64,000 nt of DNA from Tillus elongatus (GCA_964006375.1 OZ023266.1:17578090-17642089), one strand, 5' to 3'; shown: positions 38,812-52,759, numbered from the stretch's first letter. Numbers and translations: made by a program. Notes: generated by a model not told the origin, from the letters alone.

Positions 38812-40526
38812 CAGAGTGGCGCATTGAAAACGAAACAGACCGATTTGCGTCCAGATAATTTTTTTTAATAAACGCTGAAACACGTCAATTTTAATATTGA
38901 GGGGAACATGTTTTGACATAAAACTCAACTTTGTCCCATCAACCCCTTAAGGGTGGTGATAACAACCCTTATATTTTAAATAGGGAACATGGGTCGAGTC
39001 TTACATCATTTGAAAACTCTTTCTTTTCTGAATTCAGCACACAATTTTTTTTTTGAAGTTTTATTAACTCGTTTAAAAATTATTCACAGTTGGAGTTTCA
39101 AGAACGTATTTCATTAATTGTGATAAGAAATGCACTAATTAGTCAATTTTTCGTTGAAAAAAACTAAAAAACAAAACCAAACGTTCAAAACTGTTCAAAT
39201 TGTTGACTACCAGCTTTCATACAAAAGTACAAATTTTGTTCAAAACGAGCTTTGACATTCTGGAGCATTTGTGGAGTTATTAGACGGCATTTTTCAACAA
39301 TGCGTCGTCGTAATTCTTCCAGAGACACCGGTTCTGTTGCGTAAATTTTACTCTTTAAATGGCCCCATAGAAAGAAGTCTAAAGGAGTTAAATCCGGTGA
39401 TCTAGGGGGCCACTCAATAGCACCTCTACGCCCAATCAATTGTCTTGGAAACTCTTTGTTAAAAAACTCCCTAACACATTGTGAAAAATGCGGAGGAGCT
39501 CCATCTTGAAACATTAATTGATTTTCTTGATAGAGATCATCATTTTCAACAATGTCAATTAGTAGAGGGTAAACGACCTCTTCTAGTAGCTCCAAATACG
39601 TTTCGCCACTCAAATTGCCATCAAGAAAAATTGGTCCGATTAAACGGTCTCCAAAAATGCCAGTCCAGAACATTCAATTTCTGTGGAGTTTGAGTGTGGA
39701 CTTCGTGAAAATTTCTTGGATTATTATCTGAAATGAAATATATGATGCTCCAATATTCGCTGAATAGTTCTTTTTTTATGTTTGAAACTGTGGCGAATTT
39801 TCTCGTGCTCAAAGTTGGGTCTGCAGCAATTTGTCCTAAAACTTCAATCTCAGTAGTCTCATTTCTAACCGGAAATTCACGTTCAGGATCCCGTTTTCTG
39901 TTGGCTACTGAACCACTTTGTCGAAACTTTGCAACTAACTCCAAAATGTATTTTCTGTTAACATGTCTGTTCGGTTGTCGTTCATTAAACAAATTTGCGG
40001 TACGGTTGGCACATTCATCGTTTTTGAAAAAAAGAGTAATTATTTCAACTCTTTCTTCTACAGAATACACCATTGTGAAATTAATTTTCGGTAGTACTAT
40101 CAAGTATCAAACCGACCGATAAACTGAAATAATGAACCGCATTTCTCTCATTCCGATAAGAAATGTTCTGATAGTCAATTTTTTGTTTCCGAACCAACAA
40201 AACATTGACTATCGGCACATTTCTTATCGGAATGAGTGAAATGCGTTTTTGCATCTTCAACTGTGAATAATTTTTAAACGAGTCGATAAAACTTCCAAAA
40301 AAATTAGTGTGCTGAATTCAGAAAAGAAAGAGCTTTCAAATAATGTAACACTCGACACATATTCCTTATTTAAAAATAAAGGTTGTTATCATCACCCTTA
40401 AGGGTTTGATGCGACAAAGTTGAGTTTTATGTCCCCCTCAATATTAAAATTTACGTGTTTCAGCGTTTCTTAAAAAAAATATTCTCTGGACCCAAATCGG
40501 TCTGTTTCGTTTTCAATGCGCCACCC
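38812..40526 (-). mobile_element. Family-3 Tc1-mariner element, copy B, both ends present
   Basis: 1715 bp with inverted ends CAGAGTGGCGCATTGAAAAC and GTTTTCAATGCGCCACCC, each next to TA (38810-38811, 40527-40528). Terminal inverted repeats of about 300 bp and the subterminal hairpin (about 40138-40250) are present. Roughly 230 bp of transposase coding are deleted. Confidence 0.85.
39185..40073 (-). pseudogene. Transposase of family-3 copy B, internally deleted
   Basis: Start ATG at 40073 (MVYSVEERVEIITLFF). The N-terminal helix-turn-helix and VRNETTEIEVLGQIAADPTL are intact to about 39780. The sequence then jumps from VSNIKK to SDNNPRNFHEVHTQTPQKLN, losing the segment with the first catalytic Asp. 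A frameshift near 39660 follows. The second Asp is in FQDGAPPHFSQ and the third in RSPDLTPLDFFLWG, and the end is QQFEQF. Incapable of catalysis. Confidence 0.85.
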
Positions 40527-40528
40527 TA

Positions 40529-40884
40529 TATATAAATGTGTATATATGTAAGGTATGCATTATTAATATTACTAATAGGTATAATAAATATGAATAACCT
40601 TCAACTGCAATTCAAAAATCTGTGGTGAATGAATTACAAATTCGTCCAATCTCGAGTGTTTGAGTGTTTACACTCAGTCACTCAAACTCAACTCAAAATG
40701 TTTATAGTAATTTCAGTCTCTGATAGCCGCGGCATTGGTTAGACTGCTTATTGTTTTTTAATTTTTTCGTTATTACTAAAACTAACTTGAAATGCAACTA
40801 GATGTTTCGCTTAAGATATAATTCTAGAACATGCTACTACTCAAAGTATGACAAAACTTAATACAATTTTTACTATATTTCAAG
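40529..40884. other. Intron 2, 3' part; no features
   Basis: AT-rich intronic DNA up to the exon 3 acceptor TATATTTCAAG at 40884. Confidence 0.45.
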
Positions 40885-41125
40885 GTACAATGGAGTACGA
40901 CCCCTCAAGGACCATCTCCCATTTCCTACCAAACACAGGGTCTACTAAGTCCATCTTATGGAGGGACCACTTACTCCTTTACCGCCGATTTTAGACCACC
41001 ACAAGAACCACCAGTAATAACTGCGTACAAACCAGTACCCATGTCTTTCTCGTCGCCCAGGAGAAGGTATAGTGTTAGTCTAATGGAGGAGGATACGCAG
41101 AAACCCAACGTATGTAGAATATGCG
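40885..41125 (+). CDS. gl: glass exon 3: linker and start of zinc finger 1
   Basis: Encodes residues 206-285 plus one base of codon 286. It opens in phase 0 (VQWSTTPQGPSPISYQTQG) and ends with NVCRIC, the two Cys of the first C2H2 finger, before the donor G|GTTAGT at 41126. The exon also carries SFSSPRRRYSVSLMEEDTQK, a basic stretch just before the fingers that could serve in nuclear import or phosphorylation (inference). Splitting finger 1 directly after its second Cys is consistent with the phase 1 junction to exon 4. Confidence 0.88.
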
Positions 41126-41647
41126 GTTAGTAATATAATTATGTAGATGTATCTAAAATATTACTTGAAGTTTAATTTTGGCCTAATCAATCTCTTTAAT
41201 TGCACATAGCCTGCATAAAATTTACGAAGGCGCTAATTAAATTCTTACATAAAACCATTTGTCAAATAACACCACTACGCAGATTTTGGAAAATTATTTC
41301 CGTTACATAAATGCACATATTTATCAAACGAAAATGGTTTTCCAAAATTATGTTTCTGTCCACGGCCAAAACTTAGTAAAATCATATTTTATCCTTCGAC
41401 TTTAAACAAAACTTATTAGGCAAACTATATATGCTGGCTGTCCCGATTATATGAAAAATAGGGGTGTGAGTTGCCCTTGAAAAATAGTGAGGGTAGTTTG
41501 TACAGCACTTTTCATTTTAAGGTCGTGATACTGAGATACAGAGTGTTATAGTTGTTATGCTTAAAGCGATTTTCCATAATGATATTTAAAACGGCTAAAG
41601 TTAAAATTGTTTAAATTTGTACCGAGTGAATGTTAACAGCATATAAA

Positions 41648-42780
41648 GAAAAAGTCTGGACGCAGCAAGTGCGTTATGGTAGCGAATTTTTTTAAAAGTA
41701 TTTTTAATAGCAAATATCTTTATTTGATGAAAGCAAGCATCAAACTTGGTTACCTATATAGTAGAAACAATGTACCATCTTTCATCGAAATAACTTTATT
41801 GTTTGAAAATATATAAACATTTTTCAAAAGTGGATGCAGCAAGTGTGTTATGGAAGTGAATGTCCATAAATATGTTTTTAATAGCAAATGCGTGCAGGCA
41901 TCAATCTGATTACCGGTATAGCCTATGTAGTAGAAACAATGTACTATATTTTATCAAAATTACTTATGGTTTGACTGCTTCGTCGTGGGGATTTTCCTTC
42001 CCCTCGCGTGCATAAAACCACCCTCGCTGCATAAACCACAAGAAAAATATCTTGTTCCTACCCGTCAAGGAAGTTACGGCACCTGGGGGTATAGGGGTGC
42101 TGTGCGGGGTAGGCAGGGTTTAAGGGGGATATGGCTTCAAGATGTAAAAAAGACAGCTTTCAAGCCCGTTTTATTCGAATTTTCTGCTCATATTTCCTTT
42201 TTACTACCTACCCCGCCCAGCACCCCTACTCACTCTTGGTCCCGTAACTTCCTTGGGGGGTGTGAACAAGAAATTTTTCTTGGGTTTTATGGATCCAGGG
42301 CGGGCCTAGGCGAGTTTCTAAAAACGGTTTTTTGAAAAGCGTTCGGGAGATAAACTGCAAATTTACCGAAAATTCGCTACCAAAACGCACTTACTGCGTC
42401 CAGATTTTTTTCTTACAAACGCATCATATTTCGATAAAAAATGCAAAAATGCATTAACGAATTTGTTTTACGAAAATTAGCTAAAAAAATTATACACCCC
42501 TACTCACTCCTGGTCCCGTAACTTCCTTGGGGAGTGTGAACAAGCAATTTTTCTTTGAGTTTGTCGAGCCAGTGGGGGCCTTAGGCAGGTTTCTGAAAAC
42601 AGTTTTTTGAAAAGCGTTTGTGAGCTAAACTGCAAATTTACCGAAAATTCGCTACCAAAACGCACATACTGCTTCCAGATTTTTTTCTTACAAACGCATC
42701 ATATTTCGATAAAAAATGCAAAAATGCATTAACGAATTTGTTCTACGAAAATTAGCTTAAAAAATTATAGACCGTTAAAC
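41648..42780. repeat. (TA)n-family ends with a tandem duplication and a palindrome
   Basis: It begins TCTGGACGCAGCAAGTGCGT (41655), with a second such end at about 41830. A GC-richer palindrome follows at 42040-42260 (arms CAAGGAAGTTACGG and CCCGTAACTTCCTTG, with GGGGTGCTG/CAGCACCCC). A direct duplication of about 279 bp has units near 42218-42495 and 42496-42775, each ending in CTACCAAAACGCAC then a TACTGC-TCCAG end and AAATGCAAAAATGCATTAAC. Confidence 0.6.
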
Positions 42781-42849
42781 CATAAACTTCACTAAACCTA
42801 CAGCGAAAGGATCAACTTAACTAAACCGACAGCCAAAACATCAGATATT

Positions 42850-43260
<411 letters not shown>

Positions 43261-43609
43261 ATTAAAAAAAATCGCTAAAACGCAAAATACGATTAATTAT
43301 GTGAAGCAGTGGCGTGCATAGGGGCACTCTGAGGTTTATAATTTAGAAAAAAATATGTTAAAAGTCAAAGTTTCTAAAATTTTCCAACGGTTTAAATAAA
43401 TGCAAAGACGAAAATAAGGTATACTGGTAGAAATTCCATAGGATGTACAGTTTCCGAGAAAAATGGAGTAAACTTGTTTGTTCACTAAAGACGCACAACT
43501 ATTAATTTAGATTTTTAAACTGAAAGTTTACGTTACTATGGACTAGTAAAAGTTGTCAACAGCAGTTTAAATTACCAAACAATAAATTGCAGATAGTTTT
43601 ATTAAATAA

Positions 43610-44960
<1,351 letters not shown>

Positions 44961-45407
44961 AAAAGAGAATAAGGAACATTTTTACTTACGTTTGTGGATG
45001 CAATGGATTAATATAAAATATTGAACAGAAATGGAAAATAACATTTATTAAACTAAGAATTTTCCCCTTTTGTAAAATGATGTTCGAGAAAAATATTTTT
45101 GCGGCTTGTGGTGATTTTGGCGTATATTTTTCTGTTAATTATATTTAATTAATAGTGAGTTTTTGCAATACCAGCAACGGAATTCTTCACACTTTATCGT
45201 CTAGGTTGCGTAAAAATCGCTAGTTTAGATTGTGCAAGCAGTGCTACTATCGGCTAAGTTAACCCAGGCTATAACATTAACGTATTGCGTAAATTATGCA
45301 ACAAATAAAACGTTTGTACAAAATGGGTATGGGAACTTCGTAACACGTTAATGTCTAGATTTCGCAAATATCAGCGGGTCATACTATTGGCTAAGTTAAC
45401 CTTGACA

Positions 45408-45600
45408 ATAAGTACACTTGGAGAACCCAAATCATCACAACACATATTTCAGAGACCTTACGATCGTTTCGTTGAAGAAGAAGAATTTTTATTCCTCTGA
45501 AGATGTTGACATAGTCAACGAAACGATCGTTCGGTCTCTGAAATATGTGTTGTGGTGATTTGGGTTCTCCAAGGGTACTTATTAGTGCTCATAATAGGTT
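45408..45600. mobile_element. Penelope-like foldback inserted in the satellite
   Basis: Inverted arms: AGTACACTTGGAGAACCCAA on the left, and its partner TTGGGTTCTCCAAGGGTACT on the right. The inner arms ACGATCGTTTCGTTGA / TCAACGAAACGATCGT are exact inverse copies. Sequence matches the ends at 34505 and 53125. It contains one recognisable hammerhead core. Confidence 0.65.
45497..45536 (+). ncRNA. Hammerhead-like motif in intron 3
   Basis: Plus strand (sense to glass): CUGAAGA (45497-45503), extra U, stem II GUUGAC-AUA-GUCAAC (6 bp, perfect), GAAAC (45520-45524), longer loop, GUC (45534-45536). The core is complete, but the sequences that should form stem I next to the core do not pair well here, so it is probably inactive. 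Confidence 0.5.
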
Positions 45601-47375
45601 CCAGTTTTCACATAGTTAACCTTGACATTAACGTTAACTCACCAGGTACATTATGCAACAAATAAGAAGTTTGTACAAACTGGGAAAATGAATTTCATAA
45701 CACGTTAACGTCTAGGTTGCTTAGAAATCGACGATCTAGGTGATGTAAACAGTTATAATGCTGGAAAAGTTAACTTAGACCCTAACGTTAAGTAATTACG
45801 TACTTAATGCAACAAATAAGAACTTTTTACAATGTTGTAAAACGAATTTCGTAACACGTTAACGTCTAGGTTGCATATAAATTGACAATTTAGATCATGT
45901 AAGCGATTCTAGTGCGGTATAAGTTAACCTAGATGCTAACGTTAACTAATTACGTACTTAATGCAACAAATAAGAAGTTTGTACAAATTGGTAAAACGAA
46001 TTTTGTAAAACGCTAAGGTCCAGGTTGCTTAGAAATCGACGACTTAGATCATGTAAGCCTAGACGCTAACGTTCACTAATTACGTACTTAATGCAACAAA
46101 TCAGAATTTTACAAACTGGGAAAATGATTTTCGCGACGCGTTAACGCCCAGCTTGCTTATAAATCGACGATGTACGACCATGTACACGGCTATAATGCGG
46201 TCTATGTTAATATGGACGCTAACGTTAGCTTATTACGCACATAATGAAACAAATCAGAAGTTTTGCAAACTTGGGAAAATGAATTTCGTAACACGTTAAC
46301 GTCTAGGTTGCTTATAAATCGACGATTTAGGTCATGTAAGCGGTTTTAATGCTGGTTAAGTTTACCTAGACTCTAAAGTTAACTTATTGGGTACATAATG
46401 TAACAAATCAGAAGTTTTACAAAGTGGGAAAATGATTTTCGCGACGCGTTAACGCCGAGATTGCTTATAAATCGACGATGTACGACCATGTAAGCAACTA
46501 TAATGCGATCTATGTTAATATAGACGCTAAAGTTAACTTATTACGCACATAATGCAACAAATCAGAAGTTTTTCAAACTGGGAAAATGATTTTTGCGACA
46601 CGTTAACGCCCAGATTGCTTATAAATCGACGATTTAGATCATAAAGCCGGCTATAATGCGGTTTATGTTAATCTAGACGCTAACGTTAACTTATTACGTA
46701 CATAATGCAACAAATCAGACCGTTTACAAACTGGTAAAATGAATTTCGTAACACGTTAACGTCTAGGTTGCTTATAAATCGACGATTTAGATCATGTAAG
46801 CGGTTTTAATGCTGGCTAAATTAAGCTAGACGCTAACGTTAACTTATTGGGTACATAATGTAACAAATAATAAGTTTTACAAATGCATTTTGTAACACGT
46901 TAACGTCTAGGTTGAAATTAAATCGACGACTCAGATCATGTAAGCGATTATAATGCTGAATGAGTTAACCTAGATGCTAACGTTAACTAATTACATACTC
47001 AATGTAACAAATAAGAAGTTTGTACAGGCCGGGAAAATGAATTTCGTAACACGTTAACGTCTAGGTTGATTAGAAATTGACGATTTAGATCATGTAAGAG
47101 GTTCTGATGCTGGCTAACGCTAACGTAAACTTATTACGTACATAATGTAACAAACCAGAAGTTTTACAAACTGGAAAAAGGAAATTTGTAACACGCTAAC
47201 GCTTGGGTTGATTATAAATCGTCGATTAAGAGCAGGTAAGCGGTTCTTCTATTGGCTAAGTTAACCTAGATATTGACGTTAGCGTATTACGAAATTATAC
47301 TATAAATAAATAGTTTTAACTAACTGCAAAGGAAAATGTCGTAACACGCTAACATCTGAATTACTTGGAAACCGA

Positions 47376-47731
47376 GAACCTCGGTGGTTCAGGGGTAAGA
47401 ACGTGTGCCTCTGAACCGAAGGGTACTGGGTTCGATCCCAGTGTACTCCTTTCACTTTTTCAGTACAAACTGTAACTTCAACATCAACCGAGGTTCTGGC
47501 ATTGTATTTGAGCAAGTTGAATGTCTGTACGTTCCGCCCTTCGGAGGGGGCCTAAAGCCGTAGGTCCCGTGTCCATGCGATGTTGGGCACGTTAAAGATC
47601 GCTACCCTCCTTACAGAAAGACAGGGGTTCGGCAAAATTTCCAGGATAGTGAGGTGAAACTGCTCCCTGGCGTCGGTGATTGGCCATAGTCGCGGAAATA
47701 GGCCGACGTTAAAGAAACAAAACACACACAC
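47376..47731 (+). mobile_element. Complete SINE with perfect 13-bp target duplication
   Basis: A 356-bp tRNA-derived SINE. The pol III A-box-like TGGTTCAGGGGTAAG lies near 47394 and the B-box GGGTTCGATCCC near 47428. The body includes CATCAACCGAGGTTCTGGCA and the conserved tail GTCGGTGATTGGCCATAGTC ... GCCGACGTTAAAGAAAC, ending in a short CA run. The direct repeat ACTTGGAAACCGA flanks it (47363-47375, 47732-47744). Best reference copy for the family in this window. Confidence 0.9.
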
Positions 47732-48330
47732 ACTTGGAAACCGACAGTTAAAATATTTTAATTTAGCAACTAATGTTAACGTATTACCTACATTATGCAA
47801 TAAATCAGGAGGTTTCGCAATCAGAGAAGGGAATGTCGGAACACGTTGGCGTCTATAATACTTAGAAACTGTCAATAAAAATCATGTAAGAAGTTCTATT
47901 ATTGACGAGGTCAACCTAGACGTGAACGGTCACAGATAACGTGCATTATACAGCAAATAAGGAGTTTTTACATACTAAGAAAACAAATGTCGTTAAGGTC
48001 CGGTTTATTCAGAAACCGACGACTAAGATCATGTTACTACTGGTTAAGTTAGTTTAGATATTAACGTTATCATATCACGTACATTGTGCAACAAATAAGG
48101 AATTTCCTCGGACTAAAAAAGGAACATCGTAATACGTTAACATTTTTTTTTCTGCTTAGAAATCGAAAATTAGGACCATGCAAGTGGTTACACTATTGAC
48201 TAAGTCGACCTAGAGTTAACGTTAATATATCACACACATTATGCAAAGAATAAGGAGTCTTTGCAAGTCGGGAAAAGGAATGTCGTAATACGTTAGATCC
48301 TTGATTGCAACCGACGATTAGACCATGTAA

Positions 48331-49189
48331 ACTGTAGTATGGACTACGCCAGTCCATACTAGGGCTGATAATCACCGCAGGGAGTACTAGGAGAAAAAAG
48401 TGGATCCTTCAATTAAGTGATTATGAATAATTTGTTAGCTTTGCACTGTATAAGCTCTCTTTGCTTGGTTTCAACTAAATATTTCTAAGAACCATATAAT
48501 TTTGTCGAATATTTCTATGAATCTTTCCGTTTCTTCACGCGTTCATGAGCCAATAAATATCTGCAGAGAAACAGCATATTGCGAATTACTAAGCGGAAGG
48601 TGTCGCAACACATTTTGAACTTTGAATTTTATGGAGCTTTTATCGAGTTGAAAGCGATAAATTATTGGGTTTCCAGATTGAGGTATAGTTTGTTTGAAAT
48701 TAGTTGAAAACACTTGAGTAAGTCGAAAGCTGTATTTGTCCTTTAACTCATAGGCGGCGCATAGAAGTTCATAAACACCAAAATGTAATCAAAATATGGT
48801 CATAAAGTTATTGTATTACATGTTGTAACAAATCAACTGGTGGTTATCCATATCGCATTCGAACTATGCAATGAAAACAAACATGAATTTACTCTTTAAC
48901 ACACAGAGGATCATAAATACAAAAATAGAAATGCAAGAGATTCTTAGATATACTAACACGACGGCAATGATTACAAGTTCGTCTTGCAACCTACATTATA
49001 ATATAATACACCAACATTATAATCGTCATTAACTTTTCTAAAATAAACAATGAAAAATTTCCGGAATTATTTGAAAGTTAAGAATTAAATACCTACTTTT
49101 CTAGGAAACAGAGGCAGATTTAAAAATGATAACGATACACATTTATGGGCTTAGGGGAGTGTTTTTTGCGGTGCGAATAGTCGATCACT
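48331..49189. other. Intron 3 DNA, no features recognised
   Basis: A short inverted pair AGTATGGAC/GTCCATACT lies near 48341-48360; otherwise AT-rich DNA. Confidence 0.35.
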
Positions 49190-49310
49190 CTGCGAATATT
49201 CGAATACTCGACGAATATTCGAATACTCCACGAATATTCGAACACTCCACGAATATTCGAATAATTCGAATAGTGGTGAAGCTTTCGGAACCAATATTCG
49301 AATACACAAA
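49190..49310. repeat. Short tandem array of CGAATATTCG palindromes
   Basis: Four units of about 20 bp (GCGAATATTCGAATACTC and variants with CCAC or GAC starts) followed by an imperfect AATTCGAATAG and a last AATATTCGAATAC. Each unit contains the 10-bp perfect palindrome CGAATATTCG. Function unknown. Confidence 0.7.
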
Positions 49311-49835
49311 CGGATAAATTCCCAGCACTAGAACATACGTTAAAGTTCTACCTACGTTATGCAAACAATATTTCGCCTATAGTAAAAGTTAAAGGAAATA
49401 AATTTACTAAACTTTCAAATACTTGTAGAATGATTTCATTTTAGCTAGTTAAATATTGTCTTTACACGTTAAATATGAATTGCATTTATTAACAATATAC
49501 CTAATCCGTTTAATACGCGTAGGTAAAGCCCAGCAATAAATTGTGCTAGTTAAATGTAATCTTTGGATTAATCTAAATGAATCAATAAAGTTTAGATTTT
49601 TACGCTGTTACCATGGAGCTATTTGTGTAAAAGTTTTGATCAATCTCTTTGATCAATTTAAACTTGTATTCCCTGTTTCATGATATATTTTTAATAATAC
49701 TGCCACGTCAGTTCTTTTTAAAGATTTTAAAATTAATTTCATCTAATATTACATTGTGTGAGGGTAAAACCAACCACACGAGTTTTAATCCACCACCTTG
49801 GTCGATTTCACCCGAGAGAGAGAGAGAGGGGAGAA

Positions 49836-49839
<4 letters not shown>

Positions 49840-49918
<79 letters not shown>

Positions 49919-50011
49919 TGCTGTACGTTTGTGATTTCTTATTGGTTTGCCTGGACTGCAGTTTCGAACCGTCCCGGTTCATCATCAGCACACTACTCAA
50001 ATCCAAATATT

Positions 50012-50090
<79 letters not shown>
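49840..50090 (-). mobile_element. (TA)n - hammerhead module - (TA)n
   Basis: Two (TA)n tracts (about 49840-49912 and 50015-50090) flank about 102 bp that consists almost entirely of a Penelope-like end with a hammerhead on the minus strand. No coding sequence is attached. A GA run precedes the first tract (about 49816-49830). Confidence 0.65.
49954..49988 (-). ncRNA. Hammerhead ribozyme motif between (TA)n tracts
   Basis: Minus strand: CUGAUGA (49988-49982), extra U, stem II GAACC-GGGAC-GGUUC (5 bp, perfect), GAAAC (49965-49961), loop UGCA, GUC (49956-49954). Stem I begins GUG/CA (two pairs) and, past an internal loop, UUUG/CAAA. All conserved core residues are present. The best-formed stem II and stem III of the set. 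Confidence 0.65.
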
Positions 50091-50093
<3 letters not shown>

Positions 50094-50224
50094 TGTCCAC
50101 GGATTGAGTGTGGCTAAGGTATAAGCGACAAAAAATTTTTGAATTAGATTATGATATTCTGGGAATCGCTCCTGATTTGTCTTAAACGAAGATGTTGAGG
50201 AAATGATCAAAATCAATTAATATA

Positions 50225-52059
50225 CAGGCTGGTTTAGAACTGATTTAATTAAATGTGTTAAGAGTAAACTACCTTCGTTACCGCAAAAAGTTATTAACAA
50301 AACTTGTTTAGAATTAAAATTTATGGCAGGCTCTCAATTTTCAGCCAGATCAGCCTACTTTGAATTTTCAAGTAAATTATGAACATTTTTTCCCTATTAA
50401 CATGGAGCTTTTTACTTGTGATTTTCTGAACGCAGGTGCGCAAAGTAAGTAACCATGCAATGTTAAATAATAATTTATTAGTAAAATACAAAACGCTTAT
50501 TGCTAACAAAAATCAAAATTAACAACGAAGAATGAAGAAATTATTCAAATGTGCTGTCACCAACCGATACACATAACTCAGCCCGTTTAGTAAATGCTTT
50601 GTAGGCATTTTGAATATGTTGAATTGAAATACCGACAATTGCCTCTCTCAACCTCAGCTTCAACAAATCAAGATCGTTGTTTAATGGGACCGCGTAGACT
50701 TTCTGTTTGAGATAGTCCCATAAATAAAAGTCCATTAAGGTAAGATCGGGACTTCTGGGAGGCCTAGACATTGACCCATATCGACCAATCCACGGCCCTG
50801 AATTCGCGATCTAACCATTCTCGAACGATTCCTGTTGCATGTGCTGGGTGGCCGTCATGCTGAAAGTATGCTGTTTGTCTATCTTCTAGTGACATGTTAG
50901 GTAAATGATCTTGAAAAATATTTTCCAGCATTTCCAGATAACTGTACTGGTTCATATTCCACTCAAAAAAATATGGCCCAATTATCCCAGTGTAAGAAAC
51001 AGCACACCACACATTTACGTTTTTATGGCATTGTCTTCTGCAATTAACTCTATAATTTGGATTCTCCATAGACCAATGCCGTGCATTTTGGGAATTTACC
51101 ACCCCATTAGTGGTGAAACTGGATTCGTCCGAAAAAATAATACTTCTGCCAAAATTTTGATTTTGTAGATATTGCTCGCCGTACCACAATCAAAAATCTA
51201 ATCGTTTTGACTCCTCATTTTCTTCCAAACTGTGTATAATTTTGCTTTAAAAGGTTTCACCTTGTTGGTACGATAAATTTTTTGCAAATGCGATTTGCTA
51301 ATATTGCCAATTTCTAATGGCCTTCTTGTTAATGATAATTTCGAAAAACGCCTCACAGAATTCATAGCTAATGCAGCTGCAGCATTGTCTCCTTCATTTA
51401 GGTCGGATTTTGTCGTCTTAAAATTTAAAGCACTCCCAGTACGCATAAATTATGTAACAATTTTTTTACACCAGTAGCGGAAACCGAATAATTTGGCCAG
51501 CGTTCAAGGAATATTCTTATCATTCCCTGATAAGAATGTTTTTCACCCAAACCATAGCATTGCACAATGAACACTTTTTTAAATACAGAAGCTTGCCGTT
51601 CGTGATAAATAAAAATGACGTTTCAATTTTCCAAATAAGTAGTATCCCGAGAAACAAACAAGGCAGAGCTCAAGTAGCCATGCAACTCACAACAAGGCAG
51701 AGCTCAAGTAGCCATGCAACTCGCCAATTATTGCTTCGAATGTCCAATTGTGCGTTTACTTTACTTTTTTTATTGGTTGAGATGAAATCAAACATACCCC
51801 AAGTTTAATTATGGTAAAGACTTTTTTAATACAGTTTCAAGTATTTCTTAAAGTACACCTAATCACAGAAGCCGTCGAATGTCATTTAAGTAAAGTCGCA
51901 GCTAAAAAAAATCATAGTAGGCTGATCTGTTTGAAAATTGGGAGCCTGCCATAAATTTTAATTCTAAACAATTTTTGTTAATAACTTTTTGCGGTATCTT
52001 CATAAATCAAGGTAATTTACTCTTAATACAATTCATTACATCAGTTATAAACCACCCTG
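50225..52059 (-). mobile_element. IS630-Tc1-mariner element 4 with TA duplication
   Basis: 1835 bp; ends CAGGCTGGTTTAGAACTGAT and, inverted, CAGGGTGGTTTATAACTGAT, with TA at 50223-50224 and 52060-52061. Terminal inverted repeats of about 150 bp share CCGCAAAAAGTTATTAACAA. A 30-bp direct repeat (AAGGCAGAGCTCAAGTAGCC...) lies at about 51659-51722. Broken transposase inside. Confidence 0.8.
50541..51446 (-). pseudogene. Transposase of element 4
   Basis: Three minus-strand pieces. 51198-51446: SDLNEGDNAAAALAMNSVRR, LTRRPLEIGNISKSHLQKIY (helix-turn-helix part). 50764-51189: FGRSIIFSDESSFTTNG (first Asp), NVWCAVSYTGIIGPYFFEW, FQHDGHPAHATGIVREWLD (second Asp). 50541-50771: SRPPRSPDLTLMDFYLWDYL (third Asp) and C-terminal helices. 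A 2-nt deletion near 50800 and a stop near 51190 separate them. Allowing for the deletion, the second and third Asp are 36 residues apart. Confidence 0.8.
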
Positions 52060-52192
52060 TATAATAATTGATTTTGTTCATTTTCTCAACATCTTAGTTT
52101 AAGACAAAGCAGGAGCGATTCCCAGAATATCATAATGTAATTCGAAATTTTCTTGTCACTTATACCTTACCCACACTCAATCCGTAGAAACA

Positions 52193-52759
<567 letters not shown>

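Larger units (their letters stand above)
45190..48330. repeat. Roughly 155-bp satellite array in intron 3
   Basis: About 16-18 diverged units. The phrase AACACGTTAACGTCTAGGTT recurs at about 45343, 45698, 45852, 46290, 46750, 46895 and 47046, and in mutated form in other units, at spacings near 140-157 bp. Units also share AAATCGACGATTTAGATCAT, GACGCTAACGTTAACTTATT and TAATGCAACAAATCAGAAGT. GTTAAC palindromes occur about twice per unit. The array is interrupted by a Penelope-like foldback (45408-45600) and a SINE (47376-47731). Confidence 0.85.

Noticed and set aside
47390..47440. tRNA gene from A- and B-box matches
   Set aside because: The boxes belong to the head of a SINE; no cloverleaf with anticodon arm is formed and the element has a target duplication.
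45190..48330. CRISPR-like array
   Set aside because: Repeats are whole diverged 155-bp units without constant repeats and unique spacers, and the context is an animal intron.
49785..50216. Minus-strand 143-residue open frame
   Set aside because: It consists of two TA tracts and the hammerhead-bearing repeat between them.
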